From Microbulbifer salipaludis (GTDB taxonomy: Bacteria > Pseudomonadota > Gammaproteobacteria > Pseudomonadales > Cellvibrionaceae), in the NCBI RefSeq assembly GCF_017303155.1, contig NZ_JAEKJR010000002.1:1984001-2048000 (forward strand): 64,000 nucleotides of DNA. The letters run 5' to 3'. How positions within the stretch are numbered: position 1 is the stretch's first letter; every line of letters starts with the position of its first letter. The notes below the pieces were generated by a model. The model did not search any database. It was given only the letters and a program-made list of their open reading frames with translations, and was not told where the DNA came from. A program made the position numbers and the translations under genes. Positions 8,514 through 17,468 of this stretch are shown here, piece by piece.

Positions 8514-11500
8514 TTAGAAGTCGACACCGAAGGACAGCTGAGCGCGACGAGATTCATAGTTACGACGGTAATCCATGAAACTGCTGGAACGCACACGCTG
8601 CTCCGGGTCGTAACCGGTTTGACGATCAAACACATTGAACAGGTCCGCGCGGAACTTAAGTGTGTAGTCATCAAATACTTGGAAGTTCTGCGTATAGCTC
8701 AGGTCCAGCTGCCAGTGCGCCGGAGTACGACGCGAGCCAGCTTTTTCTCCATAAGCGCCACCGTCATTGCTAAGCGTTGGCGAATAGCCGTACACGGTTC
8801 CATCCATGATCTGCCAAGCGTGACCTGACTGGTAAATCAAGTAGGCACCGATATTTGCGTTCCAGTCGGTATTATAGTAACCGTAGGTCTTGAAAATATG
8901 TGGACGATCGCCGGTCAGCGTTCCCTCACGGTTATCCCAGATATTCAGCGTTTCCCAATCCATCAAACTGGACGAACCGAGGAAGAGTGCCTGATCATTA
9001 TTGGATGAGGAAGTGTTATCCTGATCAAAATTACCGGAATATCTGCTGCGCACATAAGAAGCATTAAGGTACGTGCGATCACCGATCCACTCTGCCTCAA
9101 GGGACGCCTCCCAGTATTTAGTGTAGGCACCGTCGATCTGAGCGATCACATAGCTGCCACCACCAATTTCAGAACGAATATCAACCATTTCTTCGTAGGA
9201 ATACGCATAGTATTCCTGGGCCGCCACTTCTTCGGGGATATTCTCAGGCATATTGAAGTACCAACCTGAAGGCGTGTAGTACGGCGTATCTTCCCAGAAA
9301 TTCTCATTCTCGCGGTACCGTACATGCGCTCTCAGATTGAACCCGTCGGTAACACTGCGGGTGGTACCAATGGTAATTTCGTCCATGAAACGCGGATCCA
9401 TATCCTTCTGGAAGACTTTACCTGAAGAACCTTTGCGCGGCTGGTAAGCAACCGCCTCACCCTGCTCATCGAAGTACACATTCAACGTCGGGTGAGCGTT
9501 ACGCGCCCAAGAGGCAGCCCGTGCGAGAGAACTGGCTGCCGGGTTATAGCGAGCGTAGTTTGCAAAGATAGTATCTTGTGCATCATTGTAGCGCCAGGTA
9601 ACGCCAAGACGTGGCTGAATCATATCTTTCCAGTCCACCTTGTACATCTCGTACTTATTACCCTCAGCCAACTCGTACCCAGAATAATTAGCGCCATTCT
9701 TTTTCAGGCCTTCACCAAAAAGTCGATCCTGACTGATGAGGAAACCCACGTTGAACGTGAAATCATTCCAGTCAATTTTATCATTGACTTCGAAGTTCAG
9801 GCTTTCGGTATATGAATTGATAGGGTCGACGAATCCAGTTTCGTTATCCAGGGTGGTCTGACGTACGACAGCCTGAAAATAAGGTGCAAAACTCAGATCC
9901 TCTACGCCAGATAAGAAAATCAGATCACCCGGATCAATACCATCGTCCTCGAGAGCTACCAGTCCGCCCGGAACGGTAATGCCACCCCAACCATTGGAGC
10001 GGGAGATCAATTCCTCTTCACCCTCCTCCCACTGGAAGCCAACGTGAATTTCATGACTTGTGGAACCCCAGTCGAGGTTATGCTCAAGCGCAATTTCAAA
10101 ACTATCTCGATAAAAGTTTTGCTCCCAAAAGCCACTGTAAACGCCGGTTCCACCGGTGCCCACGCGCTCTCCAGCACTATTGATATAACCGTACTGGTCG
10201 ATGAATGGCTGCACAAATGCATTGTATGTCGGGTCATCGCCAATTCCTGGGACGTTGACGTAACCCATACCAACAAGGTTATCTACATCTAGACCAGTGG
10301 AGAGGCTTGGCACAAATTCAGCAAGGACATCAGGCTTATCAGTACTTTCCTGTGCATAGCTTGTCAGTTGAGCAGTAACAGTAGTGCGATCATTAACAAC
10401 CCAAGAGCCGTCCAAGGTAGCAATTTTCATTCCCGAATCAGTTCCATAAGAAACACTGTCGGTCTCATATTCACCCACTGACTGGCCACGGTCTTCACGA
10501 TCAGAAGTGCGGTAACTACCATTAATCAGAATATTATCTGTGGGAGCCCAGGTCAGTTTAGCGAAGTACTCGCTGCGATCACTTGAATAGTCTTTAACAC
10601 TGCCATAGGCGTTTTCGCGATCTTCCTGAGCCTTAGTTGGACCAAAATAAGATCCGTAAAAGAACAGTTGATCCTCAACAACCGGACCGCTTGCGTAAAC
10701 GGTAGTCCAGCTTTGGTCCTGCTCGAACTCGACACCATCTTTGTTTTTAGCAACCAATTCTTTAGGCATGAGTTTGTGCTCGAAACCTGCCTGGAATTCG
10801 TTAGTACCCGATTTGGACTTGGAATCTACAGAAAAACCACCAGAACGATTAAATCCAATCGCCGTCGCGCCGCCGCGCTCAACTGTGACCATTTCAATAT
10901 CGTGATTGGATGGTTCCGCAGAGAGGGTGCCAAACATTGGCAATGTAATGTTCACACCATCAAACGCGTACACATTGTCTTGCCCGCTACCACCGGCATT
11001 CGCTCCACGCACGGCATTCTGATGGAACTGTACACCCGGAATCAGCTTCATCATATCCCGATAGTTATTGCCAGTCGGGATACCCTTTACAACATCAGCC
11101 CCAAGGGCGTTAGACACGGATGAATCCCCACCGAGCACCACTTGCTGCCCTACAACTGCCACCTCTTCCATGGCCTCGCTATCCGGGGCCATCATGACCG
11201 AAATCGTGGAGTTCTGATCAAGGAGAACTTTCGTCTTTACAGTGCGAGTAATACCATTCTCGGTGGTCAGGGTGAGCGTATAGGTGCCCGGAATGAGGGC
11301 CGGCATTCTGAATTCACCGTCCTCATCGGTCTCCACGCTCCGACTTCTAGGCATAACAGAACTGGTGGCTGTAATGGTTACGCCCGCAGCTTCAACGTTA
11401 TCGTCGAGGTAAACCTTACCTTCAATACTCCCGGACTGCTGCGCAGCCACAGAAACCGAGAACAGTACACCGGCGACTGCTGCCGCCGAACGTGAAAGCG

Positions 11501-11552
11501 TTGTTGAAGTTACACTCTGGAGAGAGGAACTCAGTTTGGTCTTCTGGAACAT
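8514..11552 (-). CDS. TonB-dependent receptor with N-terminal carboxypeptidase-regulatory-like domain (Oar-like)
   Basis: This 1012-residue outer-membrane receptor starts after GGGAGG. It has a signal peptide ending around SVAAQQ, then a CarboxypepD_reg-like beta-sandwich (GSIEGKVYLDD...GEFRMPALIPGTYTL), a plug domain (VVGQQVVLGG..., MMKLIPGVQF) and a long barrel ending in aromatic SFGVDF. Oar-like receptors import large substrates with TonB energy, often peptides or proteins. With its neighbours, muropeptide or D-amino-acid peptide uptake is the best guess. Upstream are a CTATCG-N7-CGATA box (11670-11688) and a GAATAAGATATTC palindrome (11715-11727). It is followed by its own terminator. Confidence 0.88.
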   Translation of the reverse strand: MFQKTKLSSSLQSVTSTTLSRSAAAVAGVLFSVSVAAQQSGSIEGKVYLDDNVEAAGVTITATSSVMPRSRSVETDEDGEFRMPALIPGTYTLTLTTENGITRTVKTKVLLDQNSTISVMMAPDSEAMEEVAVVGQQVVLGGDSSVSNALGADVVKGIPTGNNYRDMMKLIPGVQFHQNAVRGANAGGSGQDNVYAFDGVNITLPMFGTLSAEPSNHDIEMVTVERGGATAIGFNRSGGFSVDSKSKSGTNEFQAGFEHKLMPKELVAKNKDGVEFEQDQSWTTVYASGPVVEDQLFFYGSYFGPTKAQEDRENAYGSVKDYSSDRSEYFAKLTWAPTDNILINGSYRTSDREDRGQSVGEYETDSVSYGTDSGMKIATLDGSWVVNDRTTVTAQLTSYAQESTDKPDVLAEFVPSLSTGLDVDNLVGMGYVNVPGIGDDPTYNAFVQPFIDQYGYINSAGERVGTGGTGVYSGFWEQNFYRDSFEIALEHNLDWGSTSHEIHVGFQWEEGEEELISRSNGWGGITVPGGLVALEDDGIDPGDLIFLSGVEDLSFAPYFQAVVRQTTLDNETGFVDPINSYTESLNFEVNDKIDWNDFTFNVGFLISQDRLFGEGLKKNGANYSGYELAEGNKYEMYKVDWKDMIQPRLGVTWRYNDAQDTIFANYARYNPAASSLARAASWARNAHPTLNVYFDEQGEAVAYQPRKGSSGKVFQKDMDPRFMDEITIGTTRSVTDGFNLRAHVRYRENENFWEDTPYYTPSGWYFNMPENIPEEVAAQEYYAYSYEEMVDIRSEIGGGSYVIAQIDGAYTKYWEASLEAEWIGDRTYLNASYVRSRYSGNFDQDNTSSSNNDQALFLGSSSLMDWETLNIWDNREGTLTGDRPHIFKTYGYYNTDWNANIGAYLIYQSGHAWQIMDGTVYGYSPTLSNDGGAYGEKAGSRRTPAHWQLDLSYTQNFQVFDDYTLKFRADLFNVFDRQTGYDPEQRVRSSSFMDYRRNYESRRAQLSFGVDF

Positions 11553-11660
11553 GGATGGCCTCCCAGGCTTTTATTGTGTTTGTCCCCACGGGGAAATGTT
11601 GAACACAGTTCTCGACTTCCCATCAGCGCCGGCGGTGGTGCGTAGTTATTGGTTCTCAGT

Positions 11661-11688
11661 CGATAGCTCCTATCGGTCAAACCGATAA
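11661..11688. promoter_or_regulatory. Compound LysR-type operator before TonB receptor 1
   Basis: CGATAG-CTC-CTATCG overlaps CTATCG-N7-CGATAA, giving three half-sites in 28 bp. The second element holds a perfect TATCGGT-CAA-ACCGATA inverted repeat. It lies 118 bp before the receptor start. Confidence 0.6.
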
Positions 11689-11714
11689 AATATATCTTTA
11701 GCACTCAACGCAAG

Positions 11715-11727
11715 GAATAAGATATTC
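11715..11727. promoter_or_regulatory. RpiR-type operator candidate (11/13)
   Basis: GAATAAGATATTC is a palindrome (GAATA-AGA-TATTC) differing from the perfect sites only in the centre. It suggests that the receptor gene may be controlled by both regulators of the locus. Confidence 0.4.
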
Positions 11728-12394
11728 CAAGGCCATTCTGCGAAAAAAATTCCAGCTGCGCGAGAGGCAAATCATAAAAAATTCAAAAAAATTTCTTTTA
11801 ATGCACCATAAGACAGGTTAGCGACAAATGTAGACGCCAATTTCCACATGCAGAGCATCATTCCTTGGTCGAATTGCGATCTAAATAAGGCTGGAAGGAA
11901 TAATTCATCAGATTCTGCAGTAGCCACAATAAGGAAATCTGCGCCAGCCCCACCCCAATGGAGAGCTCTCGCAGAAAGAAATTATTCATCGCCAACACAG
12001 CGCTCAAGAAATGAGTAGTGAGGTTGGGTGCGCCACTTATTCCCCCTTGCAGAAGGCCTGCACATCTCGAAGTAATTGTGTATCCGCCTCTATCGCTGAG
12101 GAGTACGTTTGTGGAAAGCGGCCATTCTCACAAGCTCGCAACACCAACTGCCCCTTTTATGCTCATCAGCTTCCCAGCGCCCAAACTGAACAAAGCGACA
12201 TCACTATCACTTTTGCCCCAGGCAGACAGAGATACCTCAGCTCCCATAGCCCTACAATCCTGAGCGAACACCGCATAGCCACTTAAAAAATTCCCTAAAA
12301 AACACACATTTGGAATTTTTTATTTGTACAATCGACAGGAAGCCCAGGTAAACGGCAGATAAGGCGACCTAAAAAAACATTAATACGCCAATAT

Positions 12395-12407
12395 GAATAA
12401 CTTATGC
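12395..12407. promoter_or_regulatory. RpiR-type operator candidate (11/13) before the MFS operon
   Basis: GAATAACTTATGC matches 11 of 13 positions of GAATAAWTTATTC and is 57 bp from the CTATCG box of the same promoter region. Confidence 0.3.
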
Positions 12408-12451
12408 TGAATTCACTGGGGGGCGGGGATCGATCGATGATGGGGGCGCAC

Positions 12452-12470
12452 CTATCGCTCTAACCGATTG
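12452..12470. promoter_or_regulatory. LysR-type operator-like box before the MFS operon
   Basis: CTATCG-N7-CGATTG, one mismatch from the perfect repeat, lies 91 bp before the MFS start codon. Confidence 0.55.
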
Positions 12471-12560
12471 CCGGTGATTCGCCCTGGTGGAATACGTCGC
12501 TACCATTGAGATCAAAAGAGCACCCGTTTCCGCGACTACCAATAACGAATAACGCCCGGT

Positions 12561-13742
12561 ATGAATACAAATACATCTCAAGGCAAGCATCTGCCCCATC
12601 TGGCCAGCTTGCTATTTGTCGCCATGATGGGCGCTTCCATTCTGACGCTTCTCCCCCTCTGGGTGGGTGCACTCACGGATCAGGGGGTGTTTACCGGGCA
12701 ACAGATTGGCTGGCTGGCTTCGGCCGACGTGATTGGAATTTTTCTGAGCTCTGCTTCGGCAATTTTTTGGGTGCGCCGGCTCCCCTGGAAGCCGATAGCA
12801 CTTGTTGGCCTGGCTTTATTCGCCTTGGCCAACTTGGCGAGCCTCGGGATTGAACACTTCGGTCCGCTGATGGCCACACGTATTATTGCCGGTATCGGGT
12901 GTGGCTCAGCGTATGCCATCGCCCTTGCCGGACTCGGAGACCGGCGCAACCCGCAGCTGGCCTTCGGACTGATGGTTACCGCCCAGGTGGCGTTTGGAAC
13001 CATCGGTTTCTTCGCCGTTCCACGCATTATGGGTGAGGCGGATATCAGCGGTTTCTTCCATTACCTGAATGCCTGGTTGTTGATCACCATTGCCCTCTGC
13101 CTATTCGCTTTCCCGCGTTCTGAAAAGGCCAACGAGCCAGGCGAGAGCATTTTTGCAACCTTGCTCTCGGGCCGGGCGATACTGGTGTTTGCCACCACCG
13201 TGGTTTACTACTGTGGCGTATCCGCTGTCTGGGCTTATCTGGAGCGGATTGGCGTAAACCTGGGTCTGGAGAGTGCAAAAGTGGGCGACCTTCTGGGCAT
13301 CGGGTTTGCAATTAGTGGTCTGGGGTCACTCGCGACTCCCTGGCTCAGCCGCTATGCGGGCCGAGTGGCCACATTGCTCATCGCAATGACAACCCAGATC
13401 ATCACCATGGCGCTGCTGATTGGCGAATTCACCCTGGACGCCTATTTGCTGTATGCCGCCACTTCCATTGTGTTCCAGTTCTTCTGGAGCTTTTCGCTCC
13501 CTCTGCTGATGGATCAATTCAATCGGGTGGACGATACCGGGCGTTTTATTGTGCTATGCGCCAGCGCATTCAAGGTGGGCGAAATTGCCGGCCCACCTTT
13601 GGCGGCAGCGCTGATTGTAGAGGGCGATTTTTCTGCAGTGTTGTGGCTCGGTATCGCCTGTATGGCGGCTACATTACTGATGGGGCTGCTTACCGAGCGG
13701 CGTCGCACCGGAACAACCTCTGCACTGGTGGCGCCGGTATGA
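12561..13742 (+). CDS. MFS transporter
   Basis: The 393-residue protein has about twelve hydrophobic segments in two six-helix halves with a polar break near the middle (FPRSEKANEPGES), typical of the major facilitator superfamily. No motif gives the substrate. It is the first gene of a four-gene unit whose members overlap by 4-16 bp: MFS, M1 peptidase, NlpC/P60-like lipoprotein, AmiD-like amidase. The stop overlaps the next start in an ATGA. The partners make a permease for murein-derived peptides or amino acids likely, perhaps playing the part AmpG has elsewhere, although it does not obviously resemble AmpG. The upstream region carries candidate sites for both regulators of the locus. Confidence 0.8.
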   Translation: MNTNTSQGKHLPHLASLLFVAMMGASILTLLPLWVGALTDQGVFTGQQIGWLASADVIGIFLSSASAIFWVRRLPWKPIALVGLALFALANLASLGIEHFGPLMATRIIAGIGCGSAYAIALAGLGDRRNPQLAFGLMVTAQVAFGTIGFFAVPRIMGEADISGFFHYLNAWLLITIALCLFAFPRSEKANEPGESIFATLLSGRAILVFATTVVYYCGVSAVWAYLERIGVNLGLESAKVGDLLGIGFAISGLGSLATPWLSRYAGRVATLLIAMTTQIITMALLIGEFTLDAYLLYAATSIVFQFFWSFSLPLLMDQFNRVDDTGRFIVLCASAFKVGEIAGPPLAAALIVEGDFSAVLWLGIACMAATLLMGLLTERRRTGTTSALVAPV

Positions 13743-15901
13743 ATTACCGCTCCATAGGGACACGTACTCGGATGCAATGGATAGGCGTCACTGCACTCCT
13801 CATGACGGGCGTGTCGGTACATGCTGACGACCCGTTCCGCAAGTTGACGCAGGTGGAGCTGGGCCTCGGCGCCTACCGCACCGCCAACGGGCTACCGGCG
13901 CCAAATTACTGGCAGCAACAGGTGGACTATCAGATCTCGGCGAGGCTCGACCCAGCGGATAACCGAATCAGTGCCAGCGCTGAAGTGACCTACCACAACA
14001 ACTCACCGGATCCACTGCAGCATCTGTTCTTTGCCCTGGACCACAATGCCTTGAAGCCGGATTCTGCCGCTGCTTACGCCCTACTCGCACAAGAAAATGA
14101 ACGCAGCCGCATACGTTCCATAGCGCATTCAGCAGCAACCGGTTTCGATATCCTCGCCGTAACAGACGCCGTGGGCATGCCACTGCGCTGGCGGATAAAC
14201 GACACGCATTTGCAGGTATTCCTGCCTCATGAGCTGTCTCCCAAATCCCGCAAGTCGCTGAAAATCGAATGGGCGCTCTCTCTTCACGACAAAATGGCCA
14301 CTGGTGCGCGTAGCGGATACGAACGCCTTGAGGACGGTGCCCCCATTTATGTGGCTGCACAGTGGTTTCCCCGCGCAGTCGCTTACACGGATTACGCAGG
14401 CTGGCAACTCAAACCGTTCCTGCAGCAGGGAGAATTTTCCACCGAGTTTGGCAACTATAAAGTGAATATTTCGGTACCGACTAATTACGTCGTGGCCGCA
14501 AGTGGATCACTGCAAAACGCATCGGCGGTGCTCACTCGAGAGCAATTGGCTCACTGGAAAGACATTGCACCGACTGCGACACATATCATCAGCCACACTC
14601 AGGCACAACAGCAGCGTAGCGAGTACTCACAGGCATTCGTTCAGTGGGCATTTGCCGGCGATAACGTGCGCGATTTTGCGTTCAGCGCCTCACCCGCGTT
14701 CCTGTGGCAGGTAAAGCACGACGCACGCGGACGCAGATTGCAGCAATTTTATCCCCACGAGGCGGCACCACTGTGGGAGCAATTTGGTCTGGCCGCGATT
14801 GATCATACGCTCACCACATTCGATGCTGCGCTGTTTCCCCTGGATGCCGCCGATATCAGTATCGTCAATGCTGCCGGTTTCGGCATGGAATACCCGGGCC
14901 TTGCAACGATTGCCACTCGGCCAGAGCGCACGACATCCAATGAGGAGTTGCCGGCCTGGGACAGGCTCACTAAATACGATTTCATCGGCACAGTGATCCA
15001 TGAGGTGGGTCACAACTATATTCCCATGCGTATCAATACGGATGAGCGGGAATGGGCGTGGTTGGATGAGGGGCTGGTCAGCTTTATCGAATATCGCGCG
15101 GAACATAGCTGGGAAGTCAATTTCGACGTTATTTACGGCGAACCCCGCTCGGTGGCGGAATACACCAGTGACGCCATCAGCCAGCCGGTTATGAGTAGCG
15201 CCGATTCCCTGCACCGGAAAATCGACAACGCTTACAACAAAACTGCAAGCCTTTTGAATGTCCTACGACACCTGGTTGCGGGAGCAGACGTATTCGACCT
15301 GGCACTGACGGATTTTGCGCGCCACTGGCAAGGCAAGCGCCCGACACCCGGGGACTTTTTCCGGGCGATGGAAACAACAGCCGGTACTGATCTCAGCTGG
15401 TTCTGGCGCAGTTGGTTTTACCAGAATCACACCATCGACCTCGGCATCCGCCAGATTAGCCTCGCTGATCAGGCGCTACCGATATCCCGCACGGAATCGC
15501 CCGCACCCGATGCGCTCGCCTATACCGTCGGCGGCATTCAAGATTTCGTCGTCGATCAGTTGCCCGAGCTCGCGGACCCCTATACCGAGAAACGCAGCTT
15601 TGCTTCTGTATCGTTACCGGCAGCACACGAGCCTCATACGGGTGAAACGGTGCAGTGGTACACATTCGAAATTGTTAATCACGGAGAGGGGCTGCTGCCG
15701 ATTCCCTTGGCACTTTCCTTTAAAGATGGCAGCCAACAGATGATGAACGTACCGGCGCAAACCTGGATGCGGGCACAGGAAGGTCGTGTAGCCCTTCAGC
15801 TGCCGTTACCTGGAACACTCTCCGGAGTATGCATCGACCCGCTGTGGATTATTCCGGATACCCAAAGAAACAATAACTGTGTGGAAGTTCAGGCACCATG
15901 A
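13739..15901 (+). CDS. M1-family zinc aminopeptidase, exported
   Basis: The start is the ATG at 13739, inside the stop of the MFS gene (ATGA); the longer open frame upstream is only overlap. The 720-residue product begins with a signal peptide (VTALLMTGVSVHA-DD). It has the gluzincin motif HEVGH (His421, Glu422, His425) with the third zinc ligand Glu444 in WLDEGL, 18 residues further as in M1 peptidases. The canonical GAMEN is replaced by GFGMEYPG, common in the secreted M1 subgroup. It probably releases N-terminal residues from peptides in the periplasm, for instance from muropeptide stems or L-Ala-L-Glu products (inferred). It is translationally coupled on both sides. Confidence 0.88.
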   Translation: MNYRSIGTRTRMQWIGVTALLMTGVSVHADDPFRKLTQVELGLGAYRTANGLPAPNYWQQQVDYQISARLDPADNRISASAEVTYHNNSPDPLQHLFFALDHNALKPDSAAAYALLAQENERSRIRSIAHSAATGFDILAVTDAVGMPLRWRINDTHLQVFLPHELSPKSRKSLKIEWALSLHDKMATGARSGYERLEDGAPIYVAAQWFPRAVAYTDYAGWQLKPFLQQGEFSTEFGNYKVNISVPTNYVVAASGSLQNASAVLTREQLAHWKDIAPTATHIISHTQAQQQRSEYSQAFVQWAFAGDNVRDFAFSASPAFLWQVKHDARGRRLQQFYPHEAAPLWEQFGLAAIDHTLTTFDAALFPLDAADISIVNAAGFGMEYPGLATIATRPERTTSNEELPAWDRLTKYDFIGTVIHEVGHNYIPMRINTDEREWAWLDEGLVSFIEYRAEHSWEVNFDVIYGEPRSVAEYTSDAISQPVMSSADSLHRKIDNAYNKTASLLNVLRHLVAGADVFDLALTDFARHWQGKRPTPGDFFRAMETTAGTDLSWFWRSWFYQNHTIDLGIRQISLADQALPISRTESPAPDALAYTVGGIQDFVVDQLPELADPYTEKRSFASVSLPAAHEPHTGETVQWYTFEIVNHGEGLLPIPLALSFKDGSQQMMNVPAQTWMRAQEGRVALQLPLPGTLSGVCIDPLWIIPDTQRNNNCVEVQAP

Positions 15902-16500
15902 ATAAAATTTTTCCTTCGCTTGTCTTAGCGGCCTCATTCACGGTCTTTGGCTGTGAACAGGTAACATCTCCGGAAGCGGGCGCAATGCCGGTAGAAGTCA
16001 CAACCGCGCAGTTCAGCTCAGAAGCTTCGGCGCCCACTGCCACTATGGCTGAAAAACTGGTGGCCGAGGCACTGCCCTGGGAGAACCGCGAGTACCGCGT
16101 CGGCACGGCGGAACAGTGCATGAACTGGACGCGGGAAATTCTGGTAGCTGCCTGCGGCGAGCACTTTGCCACACTGGAAACACACAATCCCTGGGACAAA
16201 CATCTACTGGGACCGGACGATGAGTTGCTGCCAGAGCATGTAGATTCACTGGCCTCCGATGAATTTGGCCAGAAAATCACGTCGATCGCAGCACTGCAGC
16301 CCGGGGACCTGGTATTCCTGAAGAATACCTATGGCGATTGGGCTGAAGGTGTCCTGACACATGTCGGCATCGCTGTTGGCGAAGGCCGCTATATCCACCG
16401 CATGACCTCCAACGACGGGCTGGTAAAGATCAATACGATCCCTGCTGAGGATTTTGACTCAGGCATTCGACTGAAGGATTCACTATGTCAAATACAATAA
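15898..16500 (+). CDS. Small NlpC/P60- or CHAP-like cysteine peptidase lipoprotein
   Basis: This 200-residue protein starts in an ATGA overlap with the M1 gene. It has a lipoprotein signal with Cys19 (TVFGC) and a minimal papain-like NlpC/P60/CHAP fold. The candidate nucleophile is Cys74 in AEQCMNWTRE. The Gly-Asp-Leu strand (QPGDLVFLKN) and His155 in LTHVGIAVGEGRYIH follow, spaced as in the family. It lacks SH3 domains, so it differs from the larger NlpC/P60 lipoprotein at 6827-8272. It probably cleaves a murein stem-peptide bond at the outer membrane. The exact bond and the NlpC versus CHAP assignment remain open. Confidence 0.72.
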   Translation: MNKIFPSLVLAASFTVFGCEQVTSPEAGAMPVEVTTAQFSSEASAPTATMAEKLVAEALPWENREYRVGTAEQCMNWTREILVAACGEHFATLETHNPWDKHLLGPDDELLPEHVDSLASDEFGQKITSIAALQPGDLVFLKNTYGDWAEGVLTHVGIAVGEGRYIHRMTSNDGLVKINTIPAEDFDSGIRLKDSLCQIQ

Positions 16501-17468
16501 GACAGTCACTGGGCCAAGCGGCGCTACTCGCCACCGCGGTATCCGCTGCGCTTTTCAATTTCGGTTGTGTTGCCACCAGTGCCGGCCTCAATCACCAGAG
16601 CGATGCGTATAAAATTGAAGTGGTCGAATCGCAAAACGCCAGCGAGCGCGTGCGCTTTCTGGTCATGCACTTCACGGCGATTGACTTCGATACGTCATTA
16701 CGGGTTCTCACCCAACCAAGTTCCTCGCCGGTCAGTTCGCACTACCTGGTCCCCGAAAGTGACGACCCAAGCTACCCCCATGAAGATCTTCGGGTGTATC
16801 AACTGGTGGATGAGACGCGCCGGGCCTGGCATGCGGGCCCAAGTATCTGGGAAGATCGCAGTCAGCTAAACGACCACTCGATTGGTATCGAAATCGTCAA
16901 CAAAAGCCACTGCCACCCGCCCGCGGAATCCACCCCGGAAGCGGAAACAGAGGCAGTCTGTTTTTTTCCCGACTTCGATCCGAAGCAGATGGAGCTGGTG
17001 ATCGCACTCTCCAAGGATATTCTGGCGCGCTACCCGGACATTACGCCGACCCGTGTCGTCGGTCACGGTGACATTATCCCGCAGTGGAAAATCGACCCCG
17101 GCCCGAAGTTTCCGTGGCAGCAGTTGGCAGAGGCCGGTATCGGCGCCTGGTATGACGACGCTACCGTCAAGCGCCACCTGGACTTCCTGAATGGCAATAC
17201 CACCAGCGACCGCGACAGCATACGGCTGCGCTTCGCCCAGTGGCTGAGTGACTATGGTTATGGTATCGATCCAGAAACCGCGACGGATGCAGAAATCACA
17301 CTGTACACCCGGGCCTTTCAGTATCACTTCCGTTCCTGGAAAGTTGACGGTGAGGTGGATAACCACAGCCGCGCTATTTTACTTGCGCTGTTGGAAAAGT
17401 ACTTTCCGCAAAAGCTCAGTGGCTACCCGGATATCAATCAGGCAGTACTGGCGGCAAAGGACGCCTGA
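16485..17468 (+). CDS. amiD: N-acetylmuramoyl-L-alanine amidase lipoprotein (AmiD-like)
   Basis: The 327-residue protein has a lipobox (FNFGC, Cys28), an Amidase_2 domain and a C-terminal helical PGBD-like segment (RFAQWLSDYGYG...). The zinc ligands match AmiD: His62 (VMHFTA), His194 (VVGHGDI) and Asp204 (KIDPGPKF), with catalytic Glu136 (IGIEIVN) and Lys202. AmiD cuts the bond between MurNAc and L-Ala at the outer membrane and accepts anhydro-muropeptides. It overlaps the previous gene by 16 bp and converges on the DUF4392 gene with a 31-bp tail overlap. It gives the locus the step that frees stem peptides from glycan. Confidence 0.88.
   Translation: MSNTIRQSLGQAALLATAVSAALFNFGCVATSAGLNHQSDAYKIEVVESQNASERVRFLVMHFTAIDFDTSLRVLTQPSSSPVSSHYLVPESDDPSYPHEDLRVYQLVDETRRAWHAGPSIWEDRSQLNDHSIGIEIVNKSHCHPPAESTPEAETEAVCFFPDFDPKQMELVIALSKDILARYPDITPTRVVGHGDIIPQWKIDPGPKFPWQQLAEAGIGAWYDDATVKRHLDFLNGNTTSDRDSIRLRFAQWLSDYGYGIDPETATDAEITLYTRAFQYHFRSWKVDGEVDNHSRAILLALLEKYFPQKLSGYPDINQAVLAAKDA

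Larger units (their letters stand above)
11553..12560. other. 1-kb non-coding regulatory region between receptor and MFS operon
   Basis: I see no supportable gene here: the short open frames lack ribosome sites and protein-like composition. The stretch is AT-rich compared with the genes and carries regulatory-looking elements on both sides. These are two CTATCG boxes (11670, 12452), an extra CGATAG-CTC-CTATCG inverted repeat at 11661-11675, and several GAATAA/TTATTC palindromes of 10-11/13 match (11715, 11898, 11975, 12395). A small RNA cannot be excluded. Confidence 0.5.

Noticed and set aside
12011..12286. Open frame of 91 codons in the 1-kb gap
   Set aside because: No ribosome site, atypical composition, and it overlaps operator-like elements.
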